Shown piece by piece: positions 23,393 through 33,105 of a stretch of DNA of 64,000 bases. Made by a program: the position numbers and the translations under genes. This DNA comes from Tsuneonella litorea (GTDB taxonomy: Bacteria > Pseudomonadota > Alphaproteobacteria > Sphingomonadales > Sphingomonadaceae). The stretch lies in NCBI RefSeq assembly GCF_025154015.1, contig NZ_JAOAMV010000002.1, positions 1 to 64,000 of the forward strand, read 5' to 3'. Below the pieces are notes generated by a model that worked only from the letters and a program-made list of their open reading frames with translations, ran no database searches and had not been told where the DNA came from. Numbering within the stretch: the stretch's first letter is position 1; every line of letters starts with the position of its first letter.

Positions 23393-23700
23393 GCCCGCTG
23401 ACGGTCCCACTCGTCGAATTCGTAGGCGATCGAGGCCTCGACGAGCCGATCCCAGATCTCGCCGATCGCGTCCGTCGGCAGGCCCCGCGCCGCTGCGTCG
23501 GCGACGGCGGCAGAAATCACCTTGGCCTTGCGCGCTTCGTCACGAACGCTCGCGCGATCCTGCTTGATCCGCGCCGCGGCGCGCATGTAGCCGAACCGCC
23601 GGTCGAGCAGTTCGATCAACGCGCGGTCGGTGGCGTCGACCCCGGCGCGCACCTCGGCCATGGTTTCGCAATCGGCCGGCATGATAAGGGTATCGGTCAT
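23389..23700 (-). CDS. Chorismate mutase (AroQ type)
   Basis: 103-residue helical protein. It converts chorismate to prephenate, the entry to phenylalanine and tyrosine synthesis. The pattern EVRAGVDATDRALIELLDRRFGYMRAAARIKQ, seen here in part around residues 17-48, has the Arg, Asp and Lys/Arg residues of the AroQ active site, and IWDRLVEASIAYE is the third helix. ATG 23700 (MTDTLIMPADCE) is preferred over upstream starts that lack sequence of the expected kind. A PchB-like isochorismate-pyruvate lyase is the close alternative. It is divergent from rpsD and convergent with the methyltransferase. Confidence 0.85.
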   Translation of the reverse strand: MTDTLIMPADCETMAEVRAGVDATDRALIELLDRRFGYMRAAARIKQDRASVRDEARKAKVISAAVADAAARGLPTDAIGEIWDRLVEASIAYEFDEWDRQRA

Positions 23701-23818
23701 GCGGGGCGCGTTGGCCCGGCAGGCTCGATTTGTCGAGTACCCGAGGCTTGATTCCCCCGCCGATCCTGCTATCGGCGCGCCTCGCGTTTGATCCCGCATC
23801 CCGGTGAAGCGGCGATCG

Positions 23819-23840
23819 CGGTTGGCAAGTGGGCCAACCG
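23819..23840 (+). promoter_or_regulatory. Hairpin in the rpsD leader
   Basis: CGGTTGGC at 23819-23826 pairs perfectly with GCCAACCG at 23833-23840 across a 6-base loop, about 60 bases before the rpsD start. Ribosomal protein S4 is a known autoregulator of its own mRNA in other bacteria, so an S4-binding element is conceivable; no match to a known S4 leader is claimed. Confidence 0.3.
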
Positions 23841-23900
23841 GGCGATGCCGGGTTGAATGGCCGCGAATGGCGCGGTCCAGCAGAACGAAGGAACGACATC

Positions 23901-24515
23901 ATGTCGAAGCGCAAGAGCGCCAAGCATAAACTCGACCGCCGGATGGGCGAGAACATCTGGGGTCGCCCCAGCAGCCCCGTCAACCGTCGCTCCTACGGCC
24001 CGGGCCAGCACGGCCAGCGCCGCAAGGGCAAGACGAGCGACTTCGGCCTGCAGCTGCGCGCCAAGCAGAAGCTCAAGGGCTACTACGGCGACGTGACCGA
24101 GAAGCAGTTCAAGGCGACCTACGCCGAGGCTGCGCGGATGAAGGGTGACACCGGCCAGAACCTGATCGGCCTGCTCGAGCGCCGGCTCGACATGATCGTC
24201 TACCGCGCCAAGTTCGCGCCGACGATCTTCGCCGCGCGCCAGATCGTTTCGCACGGCCACATTCGCGTCAACGGCGTGAAGTGCAACATCGCCAGCCGCC
24301 GCGTGGCCGCCGGCGACGTGATCAGCCTGGGCGACAAGGCCAAGGAAATGGCCCTCATCATCGAAGCGCAGAGCCTGCCCGAGCGCGACATCCCCGACTA
24401 CGTCAGCCCCGACGGCACCGACAAGGTGACCTTCACCCGCGTGCCGACGCTCGACGAGGTGCCCTACCCGGTCACCATGGAACCGAACCTGGTGGTCGAG
24501 TTCTACTCGCGCTGA
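23901..24515 (+). CDS. rpsD: 30S ribosomal protein S4
   Basis: Primary 16S rRNA-binding protein that nucleates 30S assembly. 204 residues. It starts [21 protein letters not shown] and has the alphaproteobacterial [21 protein letters not shown] stretch; the S4 RNA-binding domain follows at [34 protein letters not shown] (about 95-130, cited here only by its position). GAAGGA precedes ATG 23901. It stands alone, away from the alpha operon, and is followed by a strong terminator. Confidence 0.97.
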   Translation: MSKRKSAKHKLDRRMGENIWGRPSSPVNRRSYGPGQHGQRRKGKTSDFGLQLRAKQKLKGYYGDVTEKQFKATYAEAARMKGDTGQNLIGLLERRLDMIVYRAKFAPTIFAARQIVSHGHIRVNGVKCNIASRRVAAGDVISLGDKAKEMALIIEAQSLPERDIPDYVSPDGTDKVTFTRVPTLDEVPYPVTMEPNLVVEFYSR

Positions 24516-24540
24516 TCCGGCTTCGCCGACGAACTTCAAG

Positions 24541-24568
24541 AGGGCGGTCCTGGCGGGCCGCCCTTTTT
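24541..24568 (+). terminator. Rho-independent terminator of rpsD
   Basis: AGGGCGG at 24541-24547 pairs with CCGCCCT at 24558-24564 and a run of five T follows at 24564-24568. It is 25 bases past the rpsD stop and just before the convergent HupE gene end. Confidence 0.85.
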
Positions 24569-24583
24569 CGTCCGGGTGGCTAA

Positions 24584-25843
24584 TCAGCCGGCCTGGGGCC
24601 GCCATGCGGCGCGCGTTGCGATCTGGTAACCGGCGAGCGCATAGAACCCGGCAAGTGCCCATAGGCCATGCGAGGCGACCGCGTCGATCTCCTCAACCAC
24701 GCCGGTCCCCACGCCAAGCGCGCGGTTGGCAATCCAGGCCAGCGATACGGCGAGAGTCAGTCCGCCCAGCGCAATTCGCAGGAACCCGAACCAGCGCGCG
24801 TGCGCGACGATAACGAGCGGGGGGACCACCGCGGCCACGATCGCCAGTTGGACGACCTCGATCCCGAGATTGAAGCCGAGAAGGTTCGCCGCCGTGCTGG
24901 CGGTCCCCGCTCCGGCATTTCCCAGCAAGGTCGCGAAGGCGAGACCGTGAACCAGTCCGAAAGCCAAGGCCACGTAATGCTCGCGGTTCGGCATCAGCGG
25001 GCGGATCGCGTGGATCGCCGTAACCAGCACCGAAACCGCGATAAGCACCTCGACCGGCGCCGCGGGCAACCGCCATCCCCCCAGCGTCGCTCCGACCAGC
25101 GTCAGGCTGTGGCCGATTGTGAATGCCGTGACGATCCGGACGAGTTGCAACGCGGTGTCGCGCGCGCGGCGCGGGGCCGCCCACCGCCCGGCCCGCGCGG
25201 CCAGCGGCGCTGGAAGAAGCAGCGCGAGCAGGAAGAGAAGATGATCGTATCCGCCGATGATGTGCTGAACGCCCAACCGCGCGGCGTCGAGCAGCGCTGC
25301 CCCGGGGCGCGCGTCGTCGCGGCGCACCTCGAGAACGGTATTCCCGGCTCTCAGCGCGCCCAGCACCGTGCGCCCGTCGCTTTTTGACGCATCCGGTTTC
25401 TCCGCCAGCACGACCAATGCGAAGTGGCTCGGCAATTCGCCGAAAAGGGCAGACCACTGGATCGTGAAACGGCGCGGGGATCTGCCATCGGGCGGCACAA
25501 GCCGGGCGGTCGCGTGGAGGTCGGGCGGCCCCGCGATCTGCTTGAACTCGACTTCTTCGAAGGCGATCGACCACGCGGTGCCGTCGTACGACGTCACGCG
25601 CAGGTGGTCGGACAGGTATCGGCGCGCGATCGCGATCGCCGCGGGATCCCTGCCCACCGGGTTGCCGGTGGCATAGGCGTATTCGCCCTGCGGCACCACG
25701 ATGTCGGCCGATACCCCATCGTCGCCGATCGTCAGGACGAGTTCGGAATTGGGGGTCAGGTGTGCGCCGGCCGGCAAGCTCCACCCGCCAAGCAGCAGCG
25801 CGAGAAAACCAAGGACGATTCGCGCTCCGTGGTACGGGTTCAT
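24584..25843 (-). CDS. HupE/UreJ-family membrane protein
   Basis: 419-residue membrane protein. A signal peptide (to about residue 27, ending AGA) precedes a periplasmic beta-rich domain of some 160 residues. The membrane part then follows with about seven helices, starting at GVQHIIGGYDHLLFLLALLL. GVQHI-GYDHLLFL, FTIGHSLTL and FGLVHGLAFA are the His-rich signatures of HupE/UreJ_2 proteins, where the family's nickel-binding role resides. In this long-form subgroup the transported metal is not established. ATG 25843 overlaps the TPR gene stop by ATGA, so the two form one unit. Confidence 0.85.
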   Translation of the reverse strand: MNPYHGARIVLGFLALLLGGWSLPAGAHLTPNSELVLTIGDDGVSADIVVPQGEYAYATGNPVGRDPAAIAIARRYLSDHLRVTSYDGTAWSIAFEEVEFKQIAGPPDLHATARLVPPDGRSPRRFTIQWSALFGELPSHFALVVLAEKPDASKSDGRTVLGALRAGNTVLEVRRDDARPGAALLDAARLGVQHIIGGYDHLLFLLALLLPAPLAARAGRWAAPRRARDTALQLVRIVTAFTIGHSLTLVGATLGGWRLPAAPVEVLIAVSVLVTAIHAIRPLMPNREHYVALAFGLVHGLAFATLLGNAGAGTASTAANLLGFNLGIEVVQLAIVAAVVPPLVIVAHARWFGFLRIALGGLTLAVSLAWIANRALGVGTGVVEEIDAVASHGLWALAGFYALAGYQIATRAAWRPQAG

Positions 25844-27228
25844 CCGTGCGAGAACCAAACGAGCGCGGTTTCCCGGTCGAATATCCGCGGGTTGAGTGCC
25901 AGGGCCGCGGCGCGCGCCTTCTGGGCGGCGGCCCTGTTTCCCTCGAGGGCCAGGATTTCGGCGCGCAGCGCGTATAGCGGCGCGCTCCGCCAGCCGCCCG
26001 CTTCGGCCATGTCGAGCTGGTCGAGCGCCGCCGCGTTCCGCCCGTTCTGCACCAGCGCGCTGGCCATGAGCACCCGCGCTTCGCCGTACGGGCGGGCGGC
26101 CAGGTTGCGGCGGGCAAGCGCCAGCGCCCGTGCGGGCGTGCCGAACACCAGTTCGTGCTCGACCGCGTGGCCGTAGGCGGCCTCGGGGGCGAGTTCGATC
26201 CGGCGATCCCAGGCGTCGCCTGCCCGCCGGGCCCAGGCGCGGCTCTCTTCCGGTTGCCCGAAAGTGCGCAGCAGCATGGCAAGGGCATCCATCGCTTCCG
26301 GGCTGCCGCTCCGTTCGGCAGCCTTGCGCATCAGGTCTATGCCGCCGGCAGGATTACCGGCGATCGCGGCACTTTGTGCGACATGGGCTTCGATCAGCCA
26401 GTAGCCGGGGAAAACGCGGTTGGCTTCTTCGAACCGGCGGCGCGCTTCGGCCACGTTGCCGCGGGCGAGCTCGATCGCTCCGATCCGCAGGGCCGTCGTC
26501 GCGACCGTATGGGGCGAAGGCCGCTTTCGCTCCTCGAGCCAGGATCGCGTTCCGTGGATCGCGGCCTCGAAGTTCCCCTGAGCCATGTCGATAACGGCGG
26601 TGCGCAGCGACAGGCCGGTCGGGTCGATGGCCTGCGCGCGGGAATACTGGTCGCGCGCTCCGCTCATGTCTCCTCGGTAGAATGCAATGTCCCCGGCCAG
26701 TGCGGCCGCTTCGGCGCTTTCCGATCGTGCGGGTGCGACCCATTCGGCAAATCGCGCGAGCGCCAACTGGGCCTGGCGCAACCGGTGCGAGGCAAGGGCG
26801 ATCTCCGCGCCGGCCAGCACCGGGCCGCCGGGAGGTTCGGCTAGCTGCATTCCTCGTTCGATCGCGGCGCGGGCGCCGGCAAGATCATCGTAGTCGCCGG
26901 TCAGGCGAAAGCGATCGATGAGCGCGAGCGCCAGCTCTTCCTGCCGCACCCAGTCATCGCCAGACGATGCGGCAAGGGCCTGCTTGCGGGCGACCTGCGC
27001 ATTTACGGTCTCGAGCGCCTCGGCATAACTTGCCGCGCCGAGGACGGGTTGCGGAAGCTGCCACGGGCGCTCGGCGACCGGTTCCGGACCGCGCGATAGA
27101 TAGGCGTCCGCGGCAATGACGATCCCGATCGCGGCTACGCCCGAAGCGATCCATTTCCACGCCGGCGAACCAGTCTCCTCGCCCGGGGCGGGAGATGCCG
27201 GAGAGGGTGGAGCGAACGACGCGATCAC
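25840..27228 (-). CDS. TPR protein coupled to HupE-like gene
   Basis: 462 residues: a short cytoplasmic N-terminus, one membrane helix (about 24-44, WIASGVAAIGIVIAADAYL), and a long periplasmic array of helical pairs of TPR type, with Ala-rich repeats such as LVRQEELALALIDRF-like helices and YSRAQAIDPTGLSL. TPR proteins are scaffolds for protein partners. The 4-base overlap with the HupE-like gene suggests the pair forms a complex or shares regulation. No enzymatic domain is visible. Confidence 0.78.
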   Translation of the reverse strand: MIASFAPPSPASPAPGEETGSPAWKWIASGVAAIGIVIAADAYLSRGPEPVAERPWQLPQPVLGAASYAEALETVNAQVARKQALAASSGDDWVRQEELALALIDRFRLTGDYDDLAGARAAIERGMQLAEPPGGPVLAGAEIALASHRLRQAQLALARFAEWVAPARSESAEAAALAGDIAFYRGDMSGARDQYSRAQAIDPTGLSLRTAVIDMAQGNFEAAIHGTRSWLEERKRPSPHTVATTALRIGAIELARGNVAEARRRFEEANRVFPGYWLIEAHVAQSAAIAGNPAGGIDLMRKAAERSGSPEAMDALAMLLRTFGQPEESRAWARRAGDAWDRRIELAPEAAYGHAVEHELVFGTPARALALARRNLAARPYGEARVLMASALVQNGRNAAALDQLDMAEAGGWRSAPLYALRAEILALEGNRAAAQKARAAALALNPRIFDRETALVWFSHG

Positions 27229-27300
27229 GGGGTGCCTTATGACCGGTCCGCCAACTCATGGGAAGGAAGGACGCCGGCTTCCCCCGCCAATCGCGCGCGC

Positions 27301-28434
27301 TTATGCGCTCCCGCCTCGATAGCTTTCGAGGAATGCTGCGGCGAACGGGCCGAGGGTGCCTACTCCGATCGCTTTGCGCATTGCCGCCATGAGCTGCTGG
27401 TAGAACGAAAGGTTATGCTCGGTCAGCAGCATCGCGCCGAGCATTTCGCCGGCTTTCGTCAGATGGTGCAGGTAGGCGCGGCTGTAGGTGCCGCAGACCT
27501 CGCACGAGCATCGCGGATCGAGCGGCCCGGTGTCATCCGCGTGGCGCGCGTTACGCAGGTTGACCGGGCCGGCCCAGGTGAACGCCTGCCCGTTGCGGCC
27601 CGAGCGGGTGGGCAGGACACAGTCGAACATGTCCACACCGCGCAAGACGGCACCGACGAGGTCGTCGGGCTTGCCGACCCCCATGAGATAGCGCGGTGCG
27701 TCCTCGGGAAGCTGTCCAGGCGCGAAATCGAGCGTGGCGAACATCGCTTCCTGCCCCTCCCCCACCGCCAGGCCGCCGATCGCGTAGCCGTCGAACCCGA
27801 TTGCGCGCAGCGCCTCGGCAGAGCGGGCGCGAAGTCCTTCGTCGAGCGCGCCCTGCTGGATCCCGAACAGGGCGGAAGCCGCCGCGTGCGCGCCGCCAGC
27901 GTCGAAGGCGTCGCGGCTTCGCCGGGCCCAGCGCATCGACAGTTCCATGCTCGCCTCGATCTCGCCCAGCGGACGGTCGGCGCGCGGGCACTCGTCGAAG
28001 GCCATCACGATGTCGCTGCCGAGCAGACGCTGGATTTCCATCGATCGTTCGGGCGTGAGCAGATGCTTCGAGCCGTCGATATGGCTGGCGAACGAAACCC
28101 CCTCCTCGCTCAGCTTGCGCAGCGCCGCGAGGCTCATGACCTGGTAGCCGCCGCTGTCCGTCAGGATCGGCCGATCCCAGTTCATGAACCGGTGCAGGCC
28201 CCCTAGACGAGCGACCCGTTCCGCGCCGGGGCGGAGCATCAGGTGATAGGTGTTGCCAAGCAGGATGTCGGCCCCGGTCGCGCGCACGCTTTCGGGCTTC
28301 ATCGCCTTGACCGTCGCGGCGGTCCCCACCGGCATGAACGCGGGCGTGCGGATTTCGCCGCGGCGCATCGCGATGGTGCCGGTCCGCGCCTTGCCGTCGG
28401 TCGCCGCGATAGAGAACTGGAAGCGGGGTTTCAT
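27301..28434 (-). CDS. tgt: Queuine tRNA-ribosyltransferase (tRNA-guanine transglycosylase)
   Basis: Exchanges guanine 34 of Asn, Asp, His and Tyr tRNAs for preQ1 in queuosine synthesis. 377 residues. The catalytic Asp is in [11 protein letters not shown]; the zinc site CSCEVC and a downstream His lie near residues 307-338; [15 protein letters not shown] and VGEGQEAMF are family stretches. ATG 28434 gives [19 protein letters not shown], the usual start. queA, which acts after Tgt in the same pathway, lies 2.9 kb upstream on the same strand. Confidence 0.96.
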   Translation of the reverse strand: MKPRFQFSIAATDGKARTGTIAMRRGEIRTPAFMPVGTAATVKAMKPESVRATGADILLGNTYHLMLRPGAERVARLGGLHRFMNWDRPILTDSGGYQVMSLAALRKLSEEGVSFASHIDGSKHLLTPERSMEIQRLLGSDIVMAFDECPRADRPLGEIEASMELSMRWARRSRDAFDAGGAHAAASALFGIQQGALDEGLRARSAEALRAIGFDGYAIGGLAVGEGQEAMFATLDFAPGQLPEDAPRYLMGVGKPDDLVGAVLRGVDMFDCVLPTRSGRNGQAFTWAGPVNLRNARHADDTGPLDPRCSCEVCGTYSRAYLHHLTKAGEMLGAMLLTEHNLSFYQQLMAAMRKAIGVGTLGPFAAAFLESYRGGSA

Positions 28435-28574
28435 CGCTGTGCGCCTAGCCTTCCGCCCGGTCATTCGCCAGCCTGACCAGGGGCGTTTTTCGCGCTCGGA
28501 ATGCGACATTGCTCACGGTGGCGCCCCTTCGCCGCCCCTGGCGCCGGAACGTGAACGTGCACGCGGAGCGTGGG

Positions 28575-29519
28575 TCAGAAGCCGTAGACGAAGCTGAACC
28601 GCGAGATGCTGTCGGTGTTGACCTTCCCCGCGGGCGGATTGCTGTCGTAATCGACCGCATAGGAGAACCGCGTGCTGAGGTGATCGCTCACCTTTGCCTC
28701 GATTCCCGTCACGAGGTTGAGGGTGGTGCTGCGCGAATCGATGATCGCCACGGCGGTGCCCCCGGTTTCCGTCACCGCGTTGGTCGACTGGGTCAGCTTG
28801 AGCCGGTCAGTGATGCGCCAGTCGAAATCGAGGCCGAGCAGACCGGCGAGGCGCGTGTCGCTGGTGCCGTCGGTGCTTTCGGTGACGCGCAGCGCCGGGC
28901 CCGCCTTTACCGACAGGTCGAGGTCCTTCGTATCGACGATGGTCGCGCCCAGCCCTCCGGATAGCGCATACCGTCCATCGAAGCCCTGAAACCGGTCCCG
29001 CTCGAACTGGGCGAGGCCATAGGCGAACATCCCGTCGCGGATGTCGTACCGTGGCTCGTATGCCGCGTAATATTTCTCGCGCGTGGTGCGGGTTCCGTTA
29101 CGCTGGTAATCGACCCGAGCGTTGACCTTGTGGCGCCAATCGATGCCCTTGCGGTCGAGCGCGAGCGCGCCGGTCAGTCCGAGCGTGTCGGTGTTGCCGG
29201 TGGAGCGAAAGCCGCCCAGTTCGCCCTTGCCCTTCCACCGCTGGAACAACCCCGCGCGGCGGATCTTGCGCTGCTCCTCTTCCTTGCGTTTCGCGGCCAG
29301 TTCCGCCTGCTCGGCCCGAAAAGTCGCCTGGAGTGCGTCGATTGCTGCGGCCTCGTCGGGATTTGTCGCCTTGGCGATTTCGACCACCGTATTGACCTTC
29401 CTGACGTCGCCCGTCGCGATCGCGGCGTCGATCATGGCGCGAACCGGCTCGGGCAACCCGGCCGCCGCCGGGGCTCCGGTGACGAGCAGCGCGAACGACA
29501 GGGGAAGGACAGTGCGCAT
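28575..29519 (-). CDS. DUF481 outer-membrane beta-barrel protein
   Basis: 314 residues: a signal peptide (MRTVLPLSFALLVTGAPAAA), a charged helical segment (about 85-105, AELAAKRKEEEQRKIRR), then a beta-rich region with alternating aromatic strands ending in Phe (FSFVYGF), the normal outer-membrane assembly signal. GELGGFRSTGNTDTLGLTGAL is the DUF481 (YdiY-type, salt-induced outer-membrane protein) opening, and TLNLVTGIEAKVSDHLSTRFSY a later strand pair. The role is unknown. It sits between tgt and the ABC-2 permease on the same strand. Confidence 0.88.
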   Translation of the reverse strand: MRTVLPLSFALLVTGAPAAAGLPEPVRAMIDAAIATGDVRKVNTVVEIAKATNPDEAAAIDALQATFRAEQAELAAKRKEEEQRKIRRAGLFQRWKGKGELGGFRSTGNTDTLGLTGALALDRKGIDWRHKVNARVDYQRNGTRTTREKYYAAYEPRYDIRDGMFAYGLAQFERDRFQGFDGRYALSGGLGATIVDTKDLDLSVKAGPALRVTESTDGTSDTRLAGLLGLDFDWRITDRLKLTQSTNAVTETGGTAVAIIDSRSTTLNLVTGIEAKVSDHLSTRFSYAVDYDSNPPAGKVNTDSISRFSFVYGF

Positions 29520-29538
29520 CGGTGGCGTCGTTAGCGAT

Positions 29539-30303
29539 TCAGCTCCGCAGCCGCCAGCCACTCCTGAAAATCCACGCGATTATTGCAATGCACAGGGCAA
29601 GGAACGCTATCGTGAGCGAAAGCGCGGTCCCGATCGAGACGTCGGCCTCGCCGAGGAATGTCCACCTCAGGCCGCTGACGAGGTAGAAGATCGGATTGAA
29701 CTGTACGACCGTGCGCCAGGGCTCGGACAGCATGTCGATCGAGTAGAACGTGCCGCCAAGGAACGTCAGCGGGGTCAGGATCAACATCGGCACCATCTGC
29801 AGCTTCTCGAATCCTTCCGCCCAGATGCCCAGGATGAAGCCGAGCAGCGAGAAGCTCGCCGAGACGAGAATGACGAACATCAACGCGTAGAATGGGTGCG
29901 CGATGTGATAGTCGACGAACAGGGTCGCCGTAAGCAGGATGACCGCCGCGAGAATGAGGCTCTTGGTCGCCGCCGCGCCGACGAAGCCCAGCAGCGTTTC
30001 GGCCACACCGACGGGCGCCGAGAGCAGCTCGTAGATCGCGCCCGTGAAGCGCGGCATGTAAATCCCGAAGCTGGCGTTGCTGGTGCTTTCGCTGAGCAGC
30101 GTCAGCATCAGCAGGCCTGGCACGATGAACGCCCCGTAATCGACGCCGCCGACTGCATCCATCCGCCCGCCGATAGCCGCACCGAAGACGATGAAGTAAA
30201 GACTCGTCGTCAGCACGGGCGACACCAGCGACCCGAACACCGTGCGCATGAAGCGCGCCAGCTCGTTGCGATAGATTGCATAGGTCGAGCGCCAACCGAT
30301 CAT
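29539..30303 (-). CDS. ABC-2 type transporter permease
   Basis: 254-residue inner-membrane protein with six predicted helices and the ABC-2 signature region GFILGIWAEGFEKLQMVPMLILTPL, followed by TFLGGTFYSIDML and LVSGLRWTFLG. It pairs with the ATPase encoded immediately upstream (4-base ATGA overlap) to form an exporter for an unknown substrate; the YadH/YadG type is the closest general comparison. Located between the DUF481 barrel and its ATPase. Confidence 0.9.
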   Translation of the reverse strand: MIGWRSTYAIYRNELARFMRTVFGSLVSPVLTTSLYFIVFGAAIGGRMDAVGGVDYGAFIVPGLLMLTLLSESTSNASFGIYMPRFTGAIYELLSAPVGVAETLLGFVGAAATKSLILAAVILLTATLFVDYHIAHPFYALMFVILVSASFSLLGFILGIWAEGFEKLQMVPMLILTPLTFLGGTFYSIDMLSEPWRTVVQFNPIFYLVSGLRWTFLGEADVSIGTALSLTIAFLALCIAIIAWIFRSGWRLRS

Positions 30304-31247
30304 GCCGGCACCCCCTTCGTCTGTTCCACGAGGTCTACGAAGATGTCCTCGAGCGAACTCTCCTTCTGGTCGAGCCCGGTATAGGCGATGTCGGCCTTGG
30401 CGAGTGCCTGCGCCACCGCGGCGATTTCTGCCTTTCCTTTCCCCGACCCGTCGCCGCCGCGATAGGTCAGCGTGCGGCCGCCGTCCTCTAGGTGGAGCGG
30501 ATAGGCGCACAGCGCGTCCGGCACGGCGGACAGCGGCGCGGCGAGCCGGAAATGCGCCTCGGTGCGGCCCATGCGTGCCATGATCGCGTCCTTGTCGTCG
30601 ACGAGCAGCAATCTGCCCTTGTCGATCACGCCGACCCGATCGGCCATTTCCTCGGCTTCCTCGATGTAGTGCGTGGTCAGGATCACGGTCACGCCCTGGT
30701 CGCGCAGACGGTCGATCTGCCGCCACATGTCGCGCCGCAGCTCGACGTCGACCCCGGCGGTCGGCTCGTCGAGGAACAGCAGTTCGGGATCGTGCGCGAG
30801 AGCCTTGGCGATGAGCACCCGACGCTTCATCCCGCCCGACAGCGCGCGGATCTGTTCCTTGCGCTTGTCCCACAGGCTGAGCGAGCGCAGCACTTCCTCG
30901 ATCCGCGCCGGGTCGGGGCCGAGCCCGAACAGGCCGCGCGAATAGGCGACCCCGCGCTCGACCGTCTCGAACATATCGAAGCCCATTTCCTGCGGGACCA
31001 GGCCGATGCGGCGGCGCGCCGAGCGCCAGTGATGCGCCATGTCCTGTCCGAATGCGTGGATCGAACCTCCTGTCACCCTGACGATGCCGCAGACCGCGCC
31101 GATCAGCGTGGTCTTGCCGGCTCCGTTGGGGCCAAGCAGCGCGAAGATCTCGCCCTTGCGGATTTCCAGGTCGACCCCGTCGAGCGCCTTGAGGCCGCCC
31201 GGATAGACCTTGGTCAGACCTTCGATGCGGAGAATCGGCTCGCTCAC
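30300..31247 (-). CDS. ABC transporter ATP-binding protein
   Basis: 315 residues; energises the ABC-2 permease. Walker A GPNGAGKT at residues 39-46, signature LSGGMKRR, Walker B LLFLDEPTAGVD and switch His in TTHYIEEAEEMADR are all intact. The C-terminal 90 residues form an extra domain typical of YadG/DrrA-like exporters. GTG 31247 (MSEPILRIEGLTKVY) is the natural start. It overlaps the permease start by four bases. Confidence 0.92.
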   Translation of the reverse strand: MSEPILRIEGLTKVYPGGLKALDGVDLEIRKGEIFALLGPNGAGKTTLIGAVCGIVRVTGGSIHAFGQDMAHHWRSARRRIGLVPQEMGFDMFETVERGVAYSRGLFGLGPDPARIEEVLRSLSLWDKRKEQIRALSGGMKRRVLIAKALAHDPELLFLDEPTAGVDVELRRDMWRQIDRLRDQGVTVILTTHYIEEAEEMADRVGVIDKGRLLLVDDKDAIMARMGRTEAHFRLAAPLSAVPDALCAYPLHLEDGGRTLTYRGGDGSGKGKAEIAAVAQALAKADIAYTGLDQKESSLEDIFVDLVEQTKGVPA

Positions 31248-31287
31248 TGCCCGTGAGATCGGAGACCGGTGCGCGGAATGCAACCTT

Positions 31288-32316
31288 TTACGGCAGCAGG
31301 AGCGAGGAATCCCCGTAGCTGTAGAAGCGGTAACCCTCGGCGACCGCGTGGGCATAGGCGGACTGCATCCGTTCGCGGCCCATCAGCGCGCTCACCAGCA
31401 TGAACAGCGTCGACTTCGGCAAGTGGAAATTGGTCATCAGCCCGTCGATCGCGCGGAACCGGTGGCCCGGGGTTATGAAGATCGCGGTGTCGCCTTCGAA
31501 CGGGTGGATCGTACCGGCTTCGTCCGCCGCGCTTTCGAGCAGGCGCAGCGAGGTCGTACCGACCGCGATCACGCGCTTGCCCGCTGCCCGCGCGGCATTG
31601 AGCCGTTCGGCGGTGGCGGCGTCGATCCGGCCCCACTCGGCGTGCATCGCGTGGTCATCGGTATCCTCGGCCTTGACGGGGAGAAAGGTCCCTGCCCCGA
31701 CGTGAAGCGTGAGCGTCTCGGTCCGGATGCCGCGCGCCTCGATCCGGTCGATCAGGTCGGGCGTGAAATGAAGCGCGGCGGTTGGCGCTGCGACCGCACC
31801 GTCGCGCGCCGCAAACATCGTCTGGTAGTCGCTGCGATCGCGTTCGTCGGTCGGGCGCTTGCCGGCGATGTAGGGCGGCAACGGCATCTGGCCTGCGCGC
31901 TCGAGGAGAACCTCGACCGGTTCCTCGCCGGCAAACGACAGCGTCCAGGAGCCGTCCGGCAGGCGCGCTTCGGCAATGGCCGATACGCCCGATCCGAAGT
32001 CGATCGGGTCGCCTTCCCGCAGGCGCTTGGCGTTGCGCACGAAAGCCTGCCAGCGCCTCAGGTCGATCCGCTTGTGCAGCGTGGCGCCGATCCGCGCTTC
32101 GCCGCGCCGCCCCTCGAGTTGGGCAGGGATCACGCGGGTGTCGTTGAACACCAGCACATCGCCCGCCTCGAGCATCTCGGGCAGATCGCGCACATGGCTG
32201 TCGAGCGTCTCTCCCGCCCCGCGCAGCACGAGCATTCGCGCCGCGTCCCGCGGGCTCGCGGGCCGCAGGGCGATCAGCTCGGTCGGAAGCTCGAAATCGA
32301 AAAGATCGACGCGCAT
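31288..32316 (-). CDS. queA: S-adenosylmethionine:tRNA ribosyltransferase-isomerase
   Basis: Transfers and isomerises the ribose of SAM onto preQ1-tRNA to give epoxyqueuosine. 342 residues. Typical landmarks are [17 protein letters not shown] at the start, [30 protein letters not shown] and the end [19 protein letters not shown]. It lies in the same-strand run with tgt, separated from it by the DUF481 and ABC-2 genes, so the queuosine genes are near each other but not adjacent. Confidence 0.96.
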   Translation of the reverse strand: MRVDLFDFELPTELIALRPASPRDAARMLVLRGAGETLDSHVRDLPEMLEAGDVLVFNDTRVIPAQLEGRRGEARIGATLHKRIDLRRWQAFVRNAKRLREGDPIDFGSGVSAIAEARLPDGSWTLSFAGEEPVEVLLERAGQMPLPPYIAGKRPTDERDRSDYQTMFAARDGAVAAPTAALHFTPDLIDRIEARGIRTETLTLHVGAGTFLPVKAEDTDDHAMHAEWGRIDAATAERLNAARAAGKRVIAVGTTSLRLLESAADEAGTIHPFEGDTAIFITPGHRFRAIDGLMTNFHLPKSTLFMLVSALMGRERMQSAYAHAVAEGYRFYSYGDSSLLLP

Positions 32317-32354
32317 CGGCGGCGCGCTAGCAGAGTATCGGGACGCGCGGGAGG

Positions 32355-33029
32355 CTAGTTCGAAGGCGGCGCGCTGAGCATGTCGGCCGTGATCTCAGCC
32401 GACGCAGCAGACGGAGCGGCGAACTTCTGCGGCTTCCCGTCCGCAGCGATCGAGGCCTGGACGATCACCGTCGGGCTTGCCGGCGGCTCGCCCCGCGCGA
32501 TCGCATCAACCGCGTCCATGCCATCGATCACCCTTCCGAAATTGGTGTATTTCCGGTCGAGGCTGAAGCGTGGGTAGAACATGATGAAGAACTGGCTGTT
32601 GGCCGAATCGTCGCTCGCAGCGTGCGCCATCGAGATCGTGCCACGCAGGTGCGGCATCGGGTTGAACTCGGCCTTGAGGTCGGGCAGCTCGGATCCGCCG
32701 CGCCCGGTGCCGGTCGGGTCGCCGGACTGCGCCATGAACCCCTCGATCACGCGGTGGAAGATCACGCCGTCGTAAAAGCCCGCGCGGGTCAGCGTCTTGA
32801 TCCGTTCGACGTGGTTGGGCGCCCAGTCGGGCATCAGGCGGATGGCCACGCGCTGACCGTTCGAAAGGTCGAGCAGCAGGATGTTCTCGGGATCGTGGCT
32901 CTTGTCGAAGTCAACCGGGGCATAGGTCCGCGGCGCCTCGGCCGGAGGCGCGGCAGGCGCGTCCTTCGCCGCGACGGGCGTCAGCGCAAGGGCGGCGAGC
33001 GCGCCGGCGGCAAGCAGTCGGGTAAACAT
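32355..33029 (-). CDS. Exported cyclophilin-type peptidyl-prolyl isomerase
   Basis: 224 residues with a signal peptide ([21 protein letters not shown]) and a cyclophilin domain. Hallmarks are the catalytic Arg in [17 protein letters not shown], then [15 protein letters not shown] and [16 protein letters not shown]. It catalyses proline cis-trans isomerisation, helping fold periplasmic proteins. ATG 33029 was chosen because it puts the signal peptide at the N-terminus; in-frame starts further upstream would bury it. Confidence 0.93.
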   Translation of the reverse strand: MFTRLLAAGALAALALTPVAAKDAPAAPPAEAPRTYAPVDFDKSHDPENILLLDLSNGQRVAIRLMPDWAPNHVERIKTLTRAGFYDGVIFHRVIEGFMAQSGDPTGTGRGGSELPDLKAEFNPMPHLRGTISMAHAASDDSANSQFFIMFYPRFSLDRKYTNFGRVIDGMDAVDAIARGEPPASPTVIVQASIAADGKPQKFAAPSAASAEITADMLSAPPSN

Positions 33030-33105
33030 CGTGATGGGCGTCCCGTCGATCCTGGTCATCTGGTCCGCGCCTCTAGCGGCCACGGTCTGTCGATACAATG
33101 AATGG

